From: Adiantum capillus-veneris
Lineage: Eukaryota; Streptophyta; Polypodiopsida; Polypodiales; Pteridaceae
Reading direction: 5' to 3'
DNA length: 64,000 nt
NCBI GenBank assembly: GCA_014529385.2
Contig: CM043963.1
Location: forward strand, 65,215,395-65,279,394
Numbering within the stretch: the first letter of the stretch is position 1; each line of letters begins with the position of its first letter. The notes beneath the pieces were generated by a model that was not told where the DNA came from, made no database searches, and saw only the letters and a program-made list of their open reading frames with translations. The position numbers and the translations under genes were made by a program. This document shows, one piece after another, positions 54,090 through 64,000 of this stretch.

Positions 54090-54744
54090 TTTGAAACACC
54101 TACATTGATGGTGGCACACAATTCTGTGTGATGAGTGAATCTATGATGCTTCGGCTTGGGCCCAATGTTGACCGGCCTTCTCCATGCAAGGCAAAGATGG
54201 CAAAGAACACAAAAGTATAATGTGCGGGTGTAGTAAGTGCAGTAAAGGTAAAAGCTTTCAACACTGAGGTAGAAGTAAATATTTTGTGATGCCAACTAAG
54301 GAGGAGGGCTATCCATTAATCTTGGGAAGGCCATGGTTGATGGCCATGAAGGAAAAGCAGGACTTGGGCACTGGTCTTCTACGCATGACTGGTAAGAAGG
54401 GGGAAACAATCTACTACGACATGAGGACCGACAAGCAGAAACAAATGGACCTAGAAACATCAACACATGAAACCACTAGTAAGTCTTCCACTTCTGAGGA
54501 AGAGACCACTTCCACCGATGAGAGCGACAATTCCATCGATGTGATGGGCATTATCATGAAGGATCTACAAAGGGCAAGCATGACTGGCGACCCGTCACCA
54601 AAAGGGAAAAACAACAAAGAGAAAAATAAATCACCTGGCCTAGGAGAGGGTAGGTTGAAGAATATGATGTCTATGGAATTAACAAGTGAAGAGAAGGATA
54701 AATTTTTGCAAATGTTGATGAGATTCCCTAACCTTTTCATTTGA
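54090..54744 (+). pseudogene. Gypsy-5 protease and linker
   Basis: TYIDGGTQFCVMSESMMLRL near 54103-54160 is the retropepsin site in its DGG form. After a frameshift, the frame 54286-54744 gives EEGYPLILGRPWLMAMKEKQ, the late protease strand, then a Ser/Thr/Glu-rich linker and LTSEEKDKFLQMLMRFPNLF ahead of RT. Confidence 0.8.
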
Positions 54745-55518
54745 CAACTATGAAAGAATCACAGGTATTACAACGCTGGAGCATCACATTAAGTTGAAGG
54801 AAGGGGTAAAGCCAGTAGTGTAAAAACTACAATGGCTGGGGTCCATACGGGAAAAGGCACTCCTTGTCGAGGTAAGGAAGCTACTAGAAGTAGGGTTCAT
54901 TTACCCTGTGGAAAACTCAGAGTGGGTGTCACCCGTAGTGGTGACGCCTAAGAAGAATGGCAAGTGGAGGGTTTACGTTGACTACAAACCACTAAATGCA
55001 GCCACAAAGAGGGACCATTTCCCTCTCCCTTTCTTGGATGAAATTCTGAATGAAGTAACTGGTTTTGAATACTACACAGTGTGTGATAGGTATTTCGGCT
55101 ATTTTCAAATACGCATAGCCTTTGAAGATCAACTAAAAACCACTTTCATTACGCCATGGGGTTATTTGCTTATAGAGTTATGCCATTTGGTCTCACAAAT
55201 GTGCCTGCCACATGCCAGGGATATGTCACATATGTCTTTCAACCATTCTTTGGAACATCCATAAGAGTGTTCATTGATGACTTTTGTACATATAGCCCTC
55301 GCATCTTGATCCTAGAAAAGGTAACTGAGGGTTTGGCAAGGCTGCAAAGCCTAGGAGGGCAGTTAAATGTAGACAAGTGCCACATTGGTGAAAGTAGGGT
55401 CATTCTTTTAGGCCATGAAATTTCAGCTAAAGATATCAATGCCGATCCAAGTAAGGTGTCCGCACTCATTATACTACCTTTACCAACAAATGCACGTCAA
55501 CTAGTCTCTTTTCTATAA
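54745..55518 (+). pseudogene. Gypsy-5 reverse transcriptase
   Basis: Two frames joined by a frameshift near 55160: SEWVSPVVVTPKKNGKWRVY, VDYKPLNAATKRDHFPLPFL, YYTVCDRYFGYFQIRI, then LFAYRVMPFGLTNVPATCQG, IRVFIDDFCTYSPRILIL (catalytic Asp pair in IDDF), LQSLGGQLNVDKCHIGESRV and LLGHEISAKDINADPSKVSA. The first palm Asp is kept in VCDRY. Upstream there is a stop in GVKPVV-QLQWLG. Confidence 0.87.
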
Positions 55519-56159
55519 AAGGTGAGGTACTTGAGTAGATTCATACATTTGCTATCACAACTTGTTCTACCACTGCAACAGCTCACACACCAATTGATTT
55601 TCACATGGGATGAGGAGAGCGAACATCACTACAACAAGGTAAAGGAGGTCTTAGCCACCCTACTAACTATCTACTGCCTAAGTGGGACAAAAACTTCTAT
55701 GTCGCCTCAAGTGTGGGTGATGACTCCTTGGGGGAAGTGCTACTCCAAAAGGATGCAACGACATCTTTCATGAGGCCAATCTACTTCTCTAGTCACATGA
55801 TGATAAAAGCAGAGAAAGGTTTCACCCATGCAGAACACCTAGTCCTAGCTCTTAGATTTGCAACTACGAAGTTTCAATCATACATGTTGCCTAGGCAATT
55901 TGTAATATTAACCATGGATGAAATGTTTCCCTATGTGGTACAACACATGGATGTTTCTGCTAGAATTACTAAATGGCTAATTCATATGCAAGAGTTCGAC
56001 TACATGATACAGGTAGAAAGCATGACAAGGGCAAGCTTGGGAGGACTCATGACCTACCAACACTTTGAGAAGAAGGTAAAGCAAACTAAAGGGGAGGGCA
56101 CTCAACCACTTCTAGAGCCACCGGTGATAGAAAGAGCACACTTACGGTCTGTACTATAA
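55519..56159 (+). pseudogene. Gypsy-5 RNase H
   Basis: FTWDEESEHHYNKVKEVLAT, then after a frameshift PIYFSSHMMIKAEKGFTHAE, HLVLALRFATTKFQSYMLPR, ARITKWLIHMQEFDYMIQVE. Matches the gypsy RNase H middle and end. The first strand carrying the initial Asp is replaced by VWVMTPWG-like sequence, so activity is unlikely. Confidence 0.8.
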
Positions 56160-57330
56160 GGGTAAGGACCAAGTACTCAGAAAGGTCCCTCTCTCTAATG
56201 AAATTACAGGGGTAATTGCCAGTTGTCATGATGGTGTTTGTGGAGGTCACTTTTCCCTAGATATAACAAGTAGGGAAATTTTGCAGGATGGTTTTGTATG
56301 GCCTAGCTTCCATCGTGATGTACACCACTAGTGTAAGACATGTAAGTTGTGTCAATAGGTCGGCACCAGGTCACTCATGCGTGAACCATAGAAACCTATC
56401 CTTTCATATGGAACATTTGAAAAATGGGGTATAGATTCCATAGGATCATTGCCTAGGGCCAAAGGGACAACTCAGGGAAGTTCTATATCATGATGGGAGT
56501 TGACTATATGACTAAGTGGGCGGAAGCTACAACCACAACTAGGATGACAGCTTGGAGGTAGCTAAGTTTATCTATGAACACATATGTTGCAGGTTTGGCA
56601 CACGATTAGAAATCATCTCTGATAAAGGACCATGTTTCAGAGCAGACTTGATAGGAGAGTTAATGCAAAAAGTAGGCGTTACAAGGAGGCACTCCTCAGC
56701 ATATTACCCTCAATGTAATGGCCTAGTTGAGAAAGTGAATGGAATGATTTGTAAAGTTATCACCAAGCAGGTTAACAATCATCTTGGGGATTGGGATAAG
56801 TATCTATTCCCAGCTTTGTGGGCCTATCGAACCTCATTCCACACATCTTTGGGGCTCACCCCATATCATTTGGTGTTTGGTAAGAAGGCAACCTTACCTA
56901 TTGAGGTGCAATTAGCAAGTCTCAGAGTAATAGCAAGCCAATTTCAACGACCCAACATGCATTTGAAAGATCACATCCTTGACTTAGAACGACTGCAACT
57001 GGACAGAGAAGAAGTAATCAATCATTATGCGGCATAGGCAGAACACAGACGACTTAGTTTCAATCAACATCTTTGGTGCAAAGATTTAAAGAAGGGCATG
57101 TTGGTGCTCCGCTATGACAATTGCTTCAACACATGCAAAGATATGAAGTTCCTACTCCGATGGGAAGGCCCTTTCATTATCAGGAAGAAATATGCCAATC
57201 GGAGTTACCAGCTCATGGAAGCTGATGGTAAGCTTCATAAAACTAGAGTCAATGGATAGCAGCTTAAACCTTATTTTCTACAATTCGATCAAACTCCACC
57301 TATCGACATTCCTAATGAGGATACACGATG
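56160..57330 (+). pseudogene. Gypsy-5 integrase
   Basis: Zinc region CHDGVCGGHFSLDITSRE with CKTCKLCQ, core KWGIDSIGSLPRAKG (first Asp), IISDKGPCFRADLIGELMQK (second Asp), YPQCNGLVEKVNGMICKVIT (Glu), LFPALWAYRTSFHTSLGLTP, then KDMKFLLRWEGPFIIRKKYA and SYQLMEADGKLHKTRVNG followed by a TAG. The longest open part is 56552-57037. No chromodomain follows. Confidence 0.85.
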
Positions 57331-57410
57331 AACCTCCACCTCCGATGACTACAATCGAATGAATGAGTTAGAGACATAAATGCCCCTAACCTTAAGAAGA
57401 GGGCTAATGA

Positions 57411-57732
57411 TGGTGGGTTTCCGGAGACGGCGGGCCGCGGTAATGAAACCCCAAAGGGGGAGCTTCATAATGCAAGGAAGAAAATAAACAAAGGTTTTCT
57501 TCTCTTTTTTTGGTCTACAGGCAATCGCCACTGCCCCTTCTCTCCCCCCCTCGTTTCTGCTCGTGCACGTGCAATAGGCACACCCCACCTTCCCCCCTCT
57601 CTCCTCCATTATTCACCCCCCCGTTCCCTTAGCCTGGCGCCACCCCTTTTCTCTCCTCTCCATAATCATGGCAAGCCAAAAAAACTCTCTCTATCGTGGT
57701 CGTCACCAGCCCATAGGCTGCAGCGCAAAGGA

Positions 57733-57782
<50 letters not shown>

Positions 57783-57816
57783 GTGTTGGCACAGCTTGTG
57801 AAAGGCACCCAAGAAA

Positions 57817-57863
<47 letters not shown>

Positions 57864-58030
57864 TACACACACACACACACACAGTTCCTTTGTCCCCGAC
57901 TCTTGTTCTCTCTGCATCTCGAAATCTCACCACCCTCCCTCTCTCGTTCTCTATTCAACATCAAAAATCTCTCTCCTTCTCTCTCGTTCCCACACTCACA
58001 CACTTACCGACATGGCCGGAGTGTAAAGAA
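57411..58030. other. Possible Gypsy-5 3' LTR and microsatellite region
   Basis: It follows the purine tract; a candidate LTR start is TGATGGTGGGTTTCC at about 57410. It contains two (CT)n runs (57737-57780 and 57822-57860) and a (CA)n run (57867-57883). Frames across them are simple-sequence artefacts. Confidence 0.45.
57737..57883. repeat. (CT)n, (CT)n and (CA)n microsatellites
   Basis: Two long CT runs separated by about 40 bp, the second followed by CA repeats. Confidence 0.93.
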
Positions 58031-58343
58031 TGAGGATGCAAGAGAGATACACAAAACAAGCACAAAGCACCCAGAGATGGAAAGCTTCTTCTTCTTCTTC
58101 ACAGAAAAGAGAGTACAAAATGACTAAGTGCTAAAGTTGAAAAGTAGAACATATGTACATGCGGTCACTAAGTGTGAACTCGCTAGAAGCGTACTAGGCT
58201 GGCACTATAAGTGTAGTCCAGCTGTAGAATCACTGGCAGAGATCCTCCGTGTCGGTCACGTAGCGCGCCAGTGAGTAAATGCCGTAAGCGGCCAAGACCT
58301 GTAGTGGATGCCAGCTCAAGGTGTAGAGCTCGACATCTCAACA
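58031..58343 (-). repeat. Copia-4 3' LTR (about 313 bp)
   Basis: The right end CATCTCAACA next to the purine tract is clear. The left end TGAGGATGCAAGAG is inferred from the TG...CA rule only. Confidence 0.65.
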
Positions 58344-58498
58344 CTCCCCCTCAAGATCTTCATGTCGCAGAGTCCAAGCATAGTCTGGAAACGTCGAAGC
58401 TTCTCAGCTCCGAGGGCCTTGGTAAAGATATCCGCTATCTGATCCTCTGTGTTGACGTAGACCAAGTCGATGTCGCCCGCCAACACTCGCTCTCGAAC

Positions 58499-60523
58499 TT
58501 AGTGGTAATGGACCTCTATGTGTTTGGTCCTGGCATGGAACACTGGGTTCCTAGCCAACTGCATGCTGCTGAGGTTGTCACAATGGATGAAAATATGCTG
58601 GTCCACCTGCACTCCCAAGTCCTCAAGTAATGTGCGTAGCCAAGCTACCTCGCACGCCGCAATTGCTGCACCTCTGTACTCGGCCTCTGTGCTCGATAAA
58701 GCAACCGTAGGCTGCTTTTTGCTGCTCCAAGTAACAACAGCACTCCCAAAAGAGAACATGAAGCCACTCGTAGATCTCCTATCAACAATGCTACCTGCCC
58801 AATCTGCATCTGTATACCCATACAATGCTAATGGTGCATCTGCTGCATAGAACAATGCGTAGTCAAGAGTCCCTTGCACATACCTAAGTGTGCATCGTAC
58901 TCCATCCAAATGTGGCTTCCTCGGAAGCTGCATGAACTGACTCTCCAAGCCTACTGTGTAGCTCAAGTCTGGCCTCGTGATAGTCAAGTAGATTAGACTA
59001 CCCACAATCTTCCTGTACATGTTGACATCCTCAACAACATCACCCTTCTCTGCACTCAGCTTTGCATTCACATCCAAGGGAATAGAAATTGGCTTACAAT
59101 CAACCATACCATACTTTGACAACATGTCCAAATCATACTGTCTCTGTGATAGCCATACACCCTCTGGAGTCCTGATCACCTCAATGCCAAGAAAGTAACG
59201 CAACTCGCGTAAATATTTCATTTCAAACTCCTGTTTGAGAAGACCCTTCACATGGTCAATCTCCATAGCATTGTCACCAACAATAATAAGGTCATCTACA
59301 TATATGGTAATGACCACAATCCCCACATCACTCTCACGTACATAGAGTGAATGATCAGCATGAGATCTCGTAAAACCAATACTGACAAGATACTTGGCAA
59401 TCCTGGCATACCATGCTCTAGAGCCCTGCTTCAAACCATACAAAGCTTTGAGAAGTCTGCATACATAATCTGGGCAACCTGGATTGACATAACCAGGTGG
59501 CTGATCCATATACACTTGCTCTTGCAACTCACCATTCAAGAAGGAATTCTTTACATCCATTTGATGCATAATCCATCCTCTAGATGCAGCCACTGCTATG
59601 ACAGCTCTCACAGTCATCATCTTTGCCACTGGAGCAAAGGTCTCCTCATAGTCTATGCCATACGTCTGTGCATAACCCTTTGCGACCAGCCTTGCCTTGT
59701 GACGCTCAATGTTACCATTAGCCTTATGCTTGGTTTTATACACCCATTTACAGCCAATAGCTTTCTTGCCACTTGGCAATGGCACGAACTCCCATGTGTC
59801 GTTTGCTTCCAATGCAGCCATCTCTTCATTCATTGCATCATCCCAATGCACATTTCCAACTGCATCCTCAAAACATGTGGGCTCCACATCTTGTATCACC
59901 TTAGCCATGTAGGTTTGGTGATGAGCTAGATACCCATCATAAGTCAATTTCTGAACTGGATTTCTGACTCTATTAGATCTGCGCGGTCCTGGGTCACTCC
60001 TTTTCCCTCTAACATCTTCTTGTACTTTCCTTACACCAGGTGTCCTGAGAGCCCGAATTCCAAATTCCTCATCAAGACTTTGTTCAGAACCATCTGAATC
60101 CATGTCTACATGTGAAAAACCTGATGATGCATCAGCCATAAAGGGAGGTTCATCAACCTTTTCCTTTCCTTTTCGTGATACATTCCCTGTACCTGTTGGT
60201 GGAGTAACCTGCGTACGTAGTCTACCATTCCATGGTTTCTCAACAGAGCCACGAGAAGAGGACTCTTGTGGTCCACTCAAAACCTGTGACTGTGGCCTCA
60301 CATTTTGTACAACCACATCATCTTTTACATCAGCCCCAATAGTGCCATGTGCATTACTGTACCAACTGCTCATCTCATCAAAGACTACATCTCTGCTCAC
60401 TCGTAATTCTCGTGTAGTAGGATTGTAGCACCTGTACCCCTTTTGTTCAAGGGAATATCCCACAAGAATACATTTCTCTGCTTTAGGATCCAATTTAGTA
60501 ATAGATAGCACACACACACACAT
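58499..60523 (-). pseudogene. Copia-4 integrase C-terminus, RT and RNase H (674 codons)
   Basis: Begins within the integrase tail (KLDPKAEKCILVGYSLEQKG, YRCYNPTTRELRVSRDVVFD), then a linker, RT (DTWEFVPLPSGKKAIGCKWV, ARLVAKGYAQTYGIDYEETF, QMDVKNSFLNGELQEQVYMD, RLLKALYGLKQGSRAWYARI, catalytic VVITIYVDDLIIVGDN) and RNase H (GYTDADWAGSIVDRRSTSGF, SSTEAEYRGAAIAACEVAWL, IHCDNLSSMQLARNPVFHAR, TKHIEVHYH) then TAA. The tail VRERVLAGDIDLVYV and ADIFTKALG continues in frame past the stop. The catalytic residues are intact over the open part. Confidence 0.92.
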
Positions 60524-60690
60524 AACTAATTGAATCTTACTAATCTATTAGAGATATTAGAGTAAGAGATAGCACACACACACACATAGCTAATTGAATC
60601 TTACTACTCCATTAGAGATTAGAGTAATAGATAGCACACACACATATAACTAATTGAATCTTACTAATCTATTAGAGAGATTATAGTATA
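60500..60690. repeat. Three tandem 62-64-bp units
   Basis: Units start at about 60504, 60568 and 60630. Each has gatagcacacacac, then taactaattgaatcttact, then attagag. They abut the truncated end of Copia-4. Confidence 0.88.
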
Positions 60691-63504
60691 TCCTTCTTAA
60701 AACTAATTGAATGCTCAATTAATACGCACCTTATTAGTCCACTAGAGTTTTTGCTCTCTTAGTGGTTTGTGGACGCCTTCTCTCTAAGAGAAGTGACAGC
60801 ACTTTGTGAGCGCTATAGAGGCAATCTTTATGTCTAAAGTGTGAGCATGGATGCTCTATTTATAGTAGAAAAGAAAACGTTCAACTTTTTTTTTTCCCAA
60901 AAAAATGATTTTTTTTTTCTCCCCAAAAATCATACCCGCGTTTTTGATACCCTTGTGGTACCCATGAGCTTGACCACTTTGTCATTATCATCAAAAGATA
61001 AGGCCACACAGGCCCCCCCTCATTAAGATTAGTCAAGAGTAGCCTCTCCTTTTTCATGTGACAGTGTGTCCCACTTTGTCCCCTCCTATGTGAGTCCATG
61101 TGCCTTCATTTGTCATCCCTGTGTATTCTTTTTTCTTTATAATTATTTTATTTATTTCCTTAATGATAATTTACTTTACATTTTTAAGTTAAACTTTACA
61201 ATCTTATATTAACTTTACAGTAGTAAAAGAAAATTTTACAATCAGTAAATAAGTCTTGCAATAAGTTAGTTAGTGATTCATATAGCTAAACATGTCAGAA
61301 TTTTGTAGCGTAAATTTTAATTTCTAGGTTTTCTCAACCTACGATTCATAATTTGAACTCGAATATCTTAAATAAGGAGTGATGGTTCAAAAAAATACAA
61401 ATGCGTAATAGAACTTGTGTGCAATTTGAAAGTAGAGACCTTACACTCTTGATTCTATGGAGAAGACTAATCACACAGCTAGGAGAGGCTTAAGAAGTTG
61501 GGATTTTCAATTGCCAAGAGGGAAGGGAGAGAATGACCTCATTTGGAATGAGAATCTTCTTTCTCAAAGAAAAATTCTTTTGGTAATTATAAACTTACCC
61601 TTCAAACCTCAACTTTCTCTTGAAAATTAGATATTAACTTAGTATGTCACTAAAAATTTTACACACATAATTTATCCAAAATCAAAAGCATCTCTTTTGG
61701 AGAAATTATAATTCCTCTTCTTGAAAAAAAGGTTAGTTTCATAAGTAACCCCATTACCTAGTTGCCTTTGATTTATGGCAATTACCTTTATAAGAGTAGT
61801 GTAGCTAAGAGAATAAAAGTGACTTAAAAATCAATAATAATATTTATGCTAGAGATTAAGGGATAATTAAGGATATTAGTTAGCATAAAATCATGCATAC
61901 TATTTAGGTAATTATGATCTCCAATCACCTATGGTTAAAAAGAGTGCTTTCTACTCTCTCTATGCCATATTATTCTAGTAGTCGAAGAAACTTAAAATAA
62001 TGGAACTTGAAATAACATCATGGTTAGCAACGTGATTAGTTATGATTAGTAATAACATCATTGTTAGCAAGGTCATTAGTTATGATTAGTCATAAACCAT
62101 AATTAGAAGGAAACAACAAAATTAAGAAGTTAGTTCTTCTTCCCAAGCAAAAAGGCTTGCTTATTGAAATGTGAGAGCTTAAGCATAAATTTAAGTAGGC
62201 ATAAAAGTAAATCACCTTCAAGAAAGTGTAATAGCATAAAGAGAACAAGAAAACATTACCTTAGTGTGTGTGTGTGTAGTAGAGTCTTCTCCTTGCTTTA
62301 GAAGAGTATTGAAGAAGTGTGTTGATGTAGTTGGCTCTTTTCCTCTTCACTTTTCTCGAGAACCACCAATATGGCTACTTGGAATGAGAGAATGGCAAGA
62401 GGCAAAGGGGATTCAAGCTATGGAAAGCTTGAGAATCAAGAGAGAGGAGAGAGAAGAGGATAATGAGAAGAAAAAGGTCAAGTTTTAAAAAACTTGATTA
62501 GGGTTTTGGCCATGGTTTCTCTTGGGGAGAGTGTGTGTGTATGAAAGAGAGAGGAGAGAGGAGAGGATAATGAGAAGAAAAAGATCAAGATTGGACAAAC
62601 TTGATTAGGGTTTTGGCCATGGTCTCTCTTGAAGAGAGAGAGTGTGTGTGTGTGTGTGTGTATGTGAAAGAGCTTAGCTATGGCTTTCTCAATCCTACTC
62701 TCAATTTTGCACTTTTAAAAATGAGAAGGAAAGTGTAAAATGAAAAGAGAAACCCTCTTTTTATGCATATTTATGATAAGTTCCTTTACTAATCTTGATA
62801 GGTTATATTCCTTATCCTTGGTAAGTTCTCTTTAACTTATCTTGATAACTTATCTTGCTTCTTAAAGCTTCTCCAACAAGCTATTTACTCACCTCATCCT
62901 TATTCCTATCCTTATCCTTATCTTCCCTTTTCCTTCTTTATCTTTTTCTTTTCCTTTTTCCTTATCTTATCTTTTCCCTTTTCTTTATCTTCTTCTTTAT
63001 GTTAAGTTTCTCAAAATGAAAAGCTATTTTTTCATGCATTGGTTATGCCCTATTCCCATGGTGTAAGTCGGAAGTGGCTCGTGGGTAAACTTTGGAGCTT
63101 TGAATTTGTCCGTATTTACTCAAATATTTTTTTCTATTTTTTTCTCTCTCTTTTTAAAGTCGATAGCTTAGATGCGGTAGTAAAAAATAAGGGCTACGAA
63201 GAGACTCTAACATAATCGGCATCAAAAGCAGCCTCATACATTTCAGTGCGGTGGAGGGGGAACGAGGGAAAAATCTTATGATATCCAATGGTGAGCAAGA
63301 TATTGTAGGCATTAGAGGTGTAGAGAGCGGCATAGAGGGAGGAGGAGAAAGGGATGGATACAATCTAGTCAGAGCATTCATAGTAAGAGGTCAAGGTAAC
63401 AAATGCAAGCATGAAAACCCACAAAGAAGCCATAACGATAAGTTATGTTAGGTGGTAGTTCAAGTTTCCATACAAAAAGACCCCACCTAAAAATCTAAGT
63501 AAAG
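60691..63504. other. AT-rich spacer, no supportable gene
   Basis: Mostly AT-rich with poly-T and poly-A runs. A 74-codon plus frame at 62264-62488 and a 75-codon minus frame at 63154-63381 show no family features. Local duplications are at 62441-62670. Pyrimidine-rich tract around 62880-63000. Confidence 0.4.
62441..62672. repeat. 117-bp tandem duplication with (GT)n ends
   Basis: Both units carry taatgagaagaaaaag, aacttgattagggttttggc and a gtgtgtgtgt run, with period 117 bp. Several differences between copies. Confidence 0.8.
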
Positions 63505-63660
63505 TGAGTTTCCTGAAATTCCCTCGGAGGTGCCGCGTCCGAATCCTCCGCCCAACCTCCGTTTTATAGCCTCCTGGCCCTAGGATACCTTCTCCATTGG
63601 GCAGCCGGCCCTCGGCCCTTGGCTAGGTCCTTGACCTCCAGGGTGGCCCTTGGCCTAACA
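63505..63660 (-). repeat. Gypsy-7 3' LTR (about 156 bp)
   Basis: Right end GGCCTAACA next to the purine tract is clear. The left end TGAGTTTCCTG is inferred from LTR length in the family. Confidence 0.7.
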
Positions 63661-64000
63661 TTACTCCCCCCTTGGAGAAGCATTTTTGTCCTCGAAAACA
63701 TAAGTGGTAGTATCTTTGTAAGAACACTAATGTTTTCCTTATTGGCATCCCATACGCGAGCCAATTGTGCATATGATACTTGGTGCAGTGAGGAGGCTCA
63801 ATGAAACCAAGAGCAACATCTTGATTTTCAACATTGTTGTCCTTTTACAACCACATGTATCTAAATGATAACACAATTTATAACTCACTTGAGTACTTTA
63901 AAGGAGTAGCCACAACTAAAAGGTGTCTAAAGGAATAACTAGTTTTTAGACTTTTTGAAAGATACTAGAAAAATCCAAGAAAACCTTGGCGCAACTTTCC
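63505..64000 (-). mobile_element. Gypsy-7: 3' end of a short-LTR chromovirus, runs off the window
   Basis: The LTR at 63505-63660 starts TGTTAGGCCAAGG on the element strand, with TATA-like GGCTATAAAACGGAGG. The purine tract CCAAGGGGGGAGTAA follows, then minus-strand NKENISVLTKILPLMFSRTK, the chromodomain end, and upstream NNVENQDVALGFIEPP. It matches Gypsy-2 and Gypsy-4. The remainder lies beyond 64000. Confidence 0.82.

Larger units (their letters stand above)
53662..57410 (+). mobile_element. Gypsy-5: decayed Ty3-gypsy of a second lineage
   Basis: Gag end, protease with a DGG active site, RT, RNase H and integrase in gypsy order on the plus strand, all with breaks. The lineage differs from the chromoviruses here: DGG protease, no chromodomain, FIDDF RT loop. 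A purine tract near 57400 (TTAAGAAGAGGGC) may precede a 3' LTR. No 5' LTR or gag N-terminus is adjacent. Confidence 0.82.
58031..60523 (-). mobile_element. Copia-4: 3' part of a Ty1-copia element
   Basis: 3' LTR about 58031-58343, purine tract (GAGGGGGAG on the element strand, complement at 58344-58352), then RNase H, RT and integrase C-terminus. It stops abruptly near 60500 at a triple short repeat. Gag, protease, integrase core and 5' LTR are absent. Confidence 0.87.

Noticed and set aside
57666-58127. Frames of 76-121 codons across simple repeats
   Set aside because: Same artefact: CT and CA dinucleotide runs read in all frames.
60500-60690. CRISPR-like array of three repeats
   Set aside because: The units are contiguous tandem copies without unique spacers, in plant nuclear DNA.
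62264-62488. 74-codon plus-strand frame starting MCVCVV
   Set aside because: It begins in a GT microsatellite, is highly charged at the end, and continues into a local duplication; no family support.

Overview
This is a nuclear plant DNA window dominated by LTR retrotransposons. The only convincing host-type gene is a PLS-class pentatricopeptide-repeat (PPR) gene on the minus strand at about 2.4-4.3 kb. PPR genes of this class with E domains are land-plant specific. A fern or other seedless plant is plausible from the PPR style and the element types, but this cannot be proven from the sequence.

Layout. 1-2.4 kb: weak, unrecognised open frames. 2.4-4.3 kb: PPR gene. 4.3-7.5 kb: AT-rich spacer with a tRNA-like SINE head, a (GA)n run and a 168-bp tandem duplication. 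7.49-13.15 kb: Copia-1, a decayed minus-strand Ty1-copia element with both LTRs and the target duplication TCTAG. 13.34-21.5 kb: Gypsy-1, a decayed chromodomain Ty3-gypsy element (minus), split by Copia-2 (13.78-19.33 kb), which has two 192-bp LTRs, a Met-type primer site, the target duplication CTACT and an almost intact polyprotein. 22.2-27.3 kb: a copia RT fragment, two copies of one foldback MITE family, and Gypsy-6 (plus). 27.4-29.15 kb: microsatellites, then a LINE-ORF1-like gene without an ORF2. A second copy of that element lies at 31.4-31.76 kb (minus) and is cut by Gypsy-2 (31.76-33.98 kb), which is itself cut by Copia-3 (33.98-38.6 kb). 38.8-40.2 kb: a plus-strand LTR and gag remnant.

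43.06-53.20 kb: a roughly 10-kb minus-strand LTR element. It has long LTRs, a perfect hairpin beside the 5' LTR, and a decayed reading region with a zinc-knuckle-like site, a retropepsin-like site and repeated 'IW(V/L/I)P' motifs. I can see no reverse transcriptase in it. 53.3-53.66 kb: the 3' end and short LTR of another chromovirus. 53.7-57.3 kb: a second gypsy lineage (plus) with a DGG protease, RT, RNase H and integrase. 58.0-60.5 kb: Copia-4 (minus), RT-RNase H with a 3' LTR, truncated at a triple 62-64-bp repeat. 60.7-63.5 kb: AT-rich spacer. 63.5-64 kb: the 3' end of another short-LTR chromovirus (minus).

The elements act as independent genomic parasites, not as a pathway. Their gag, protease, integrase, RT and RNase H genes serve self-copying, and nearly all carry stops or frameshifts. 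The two most unusual items are the RT-less LTR element at 43-53 kb and the ORF1-only LINE-like family at 28-31.8 kb.
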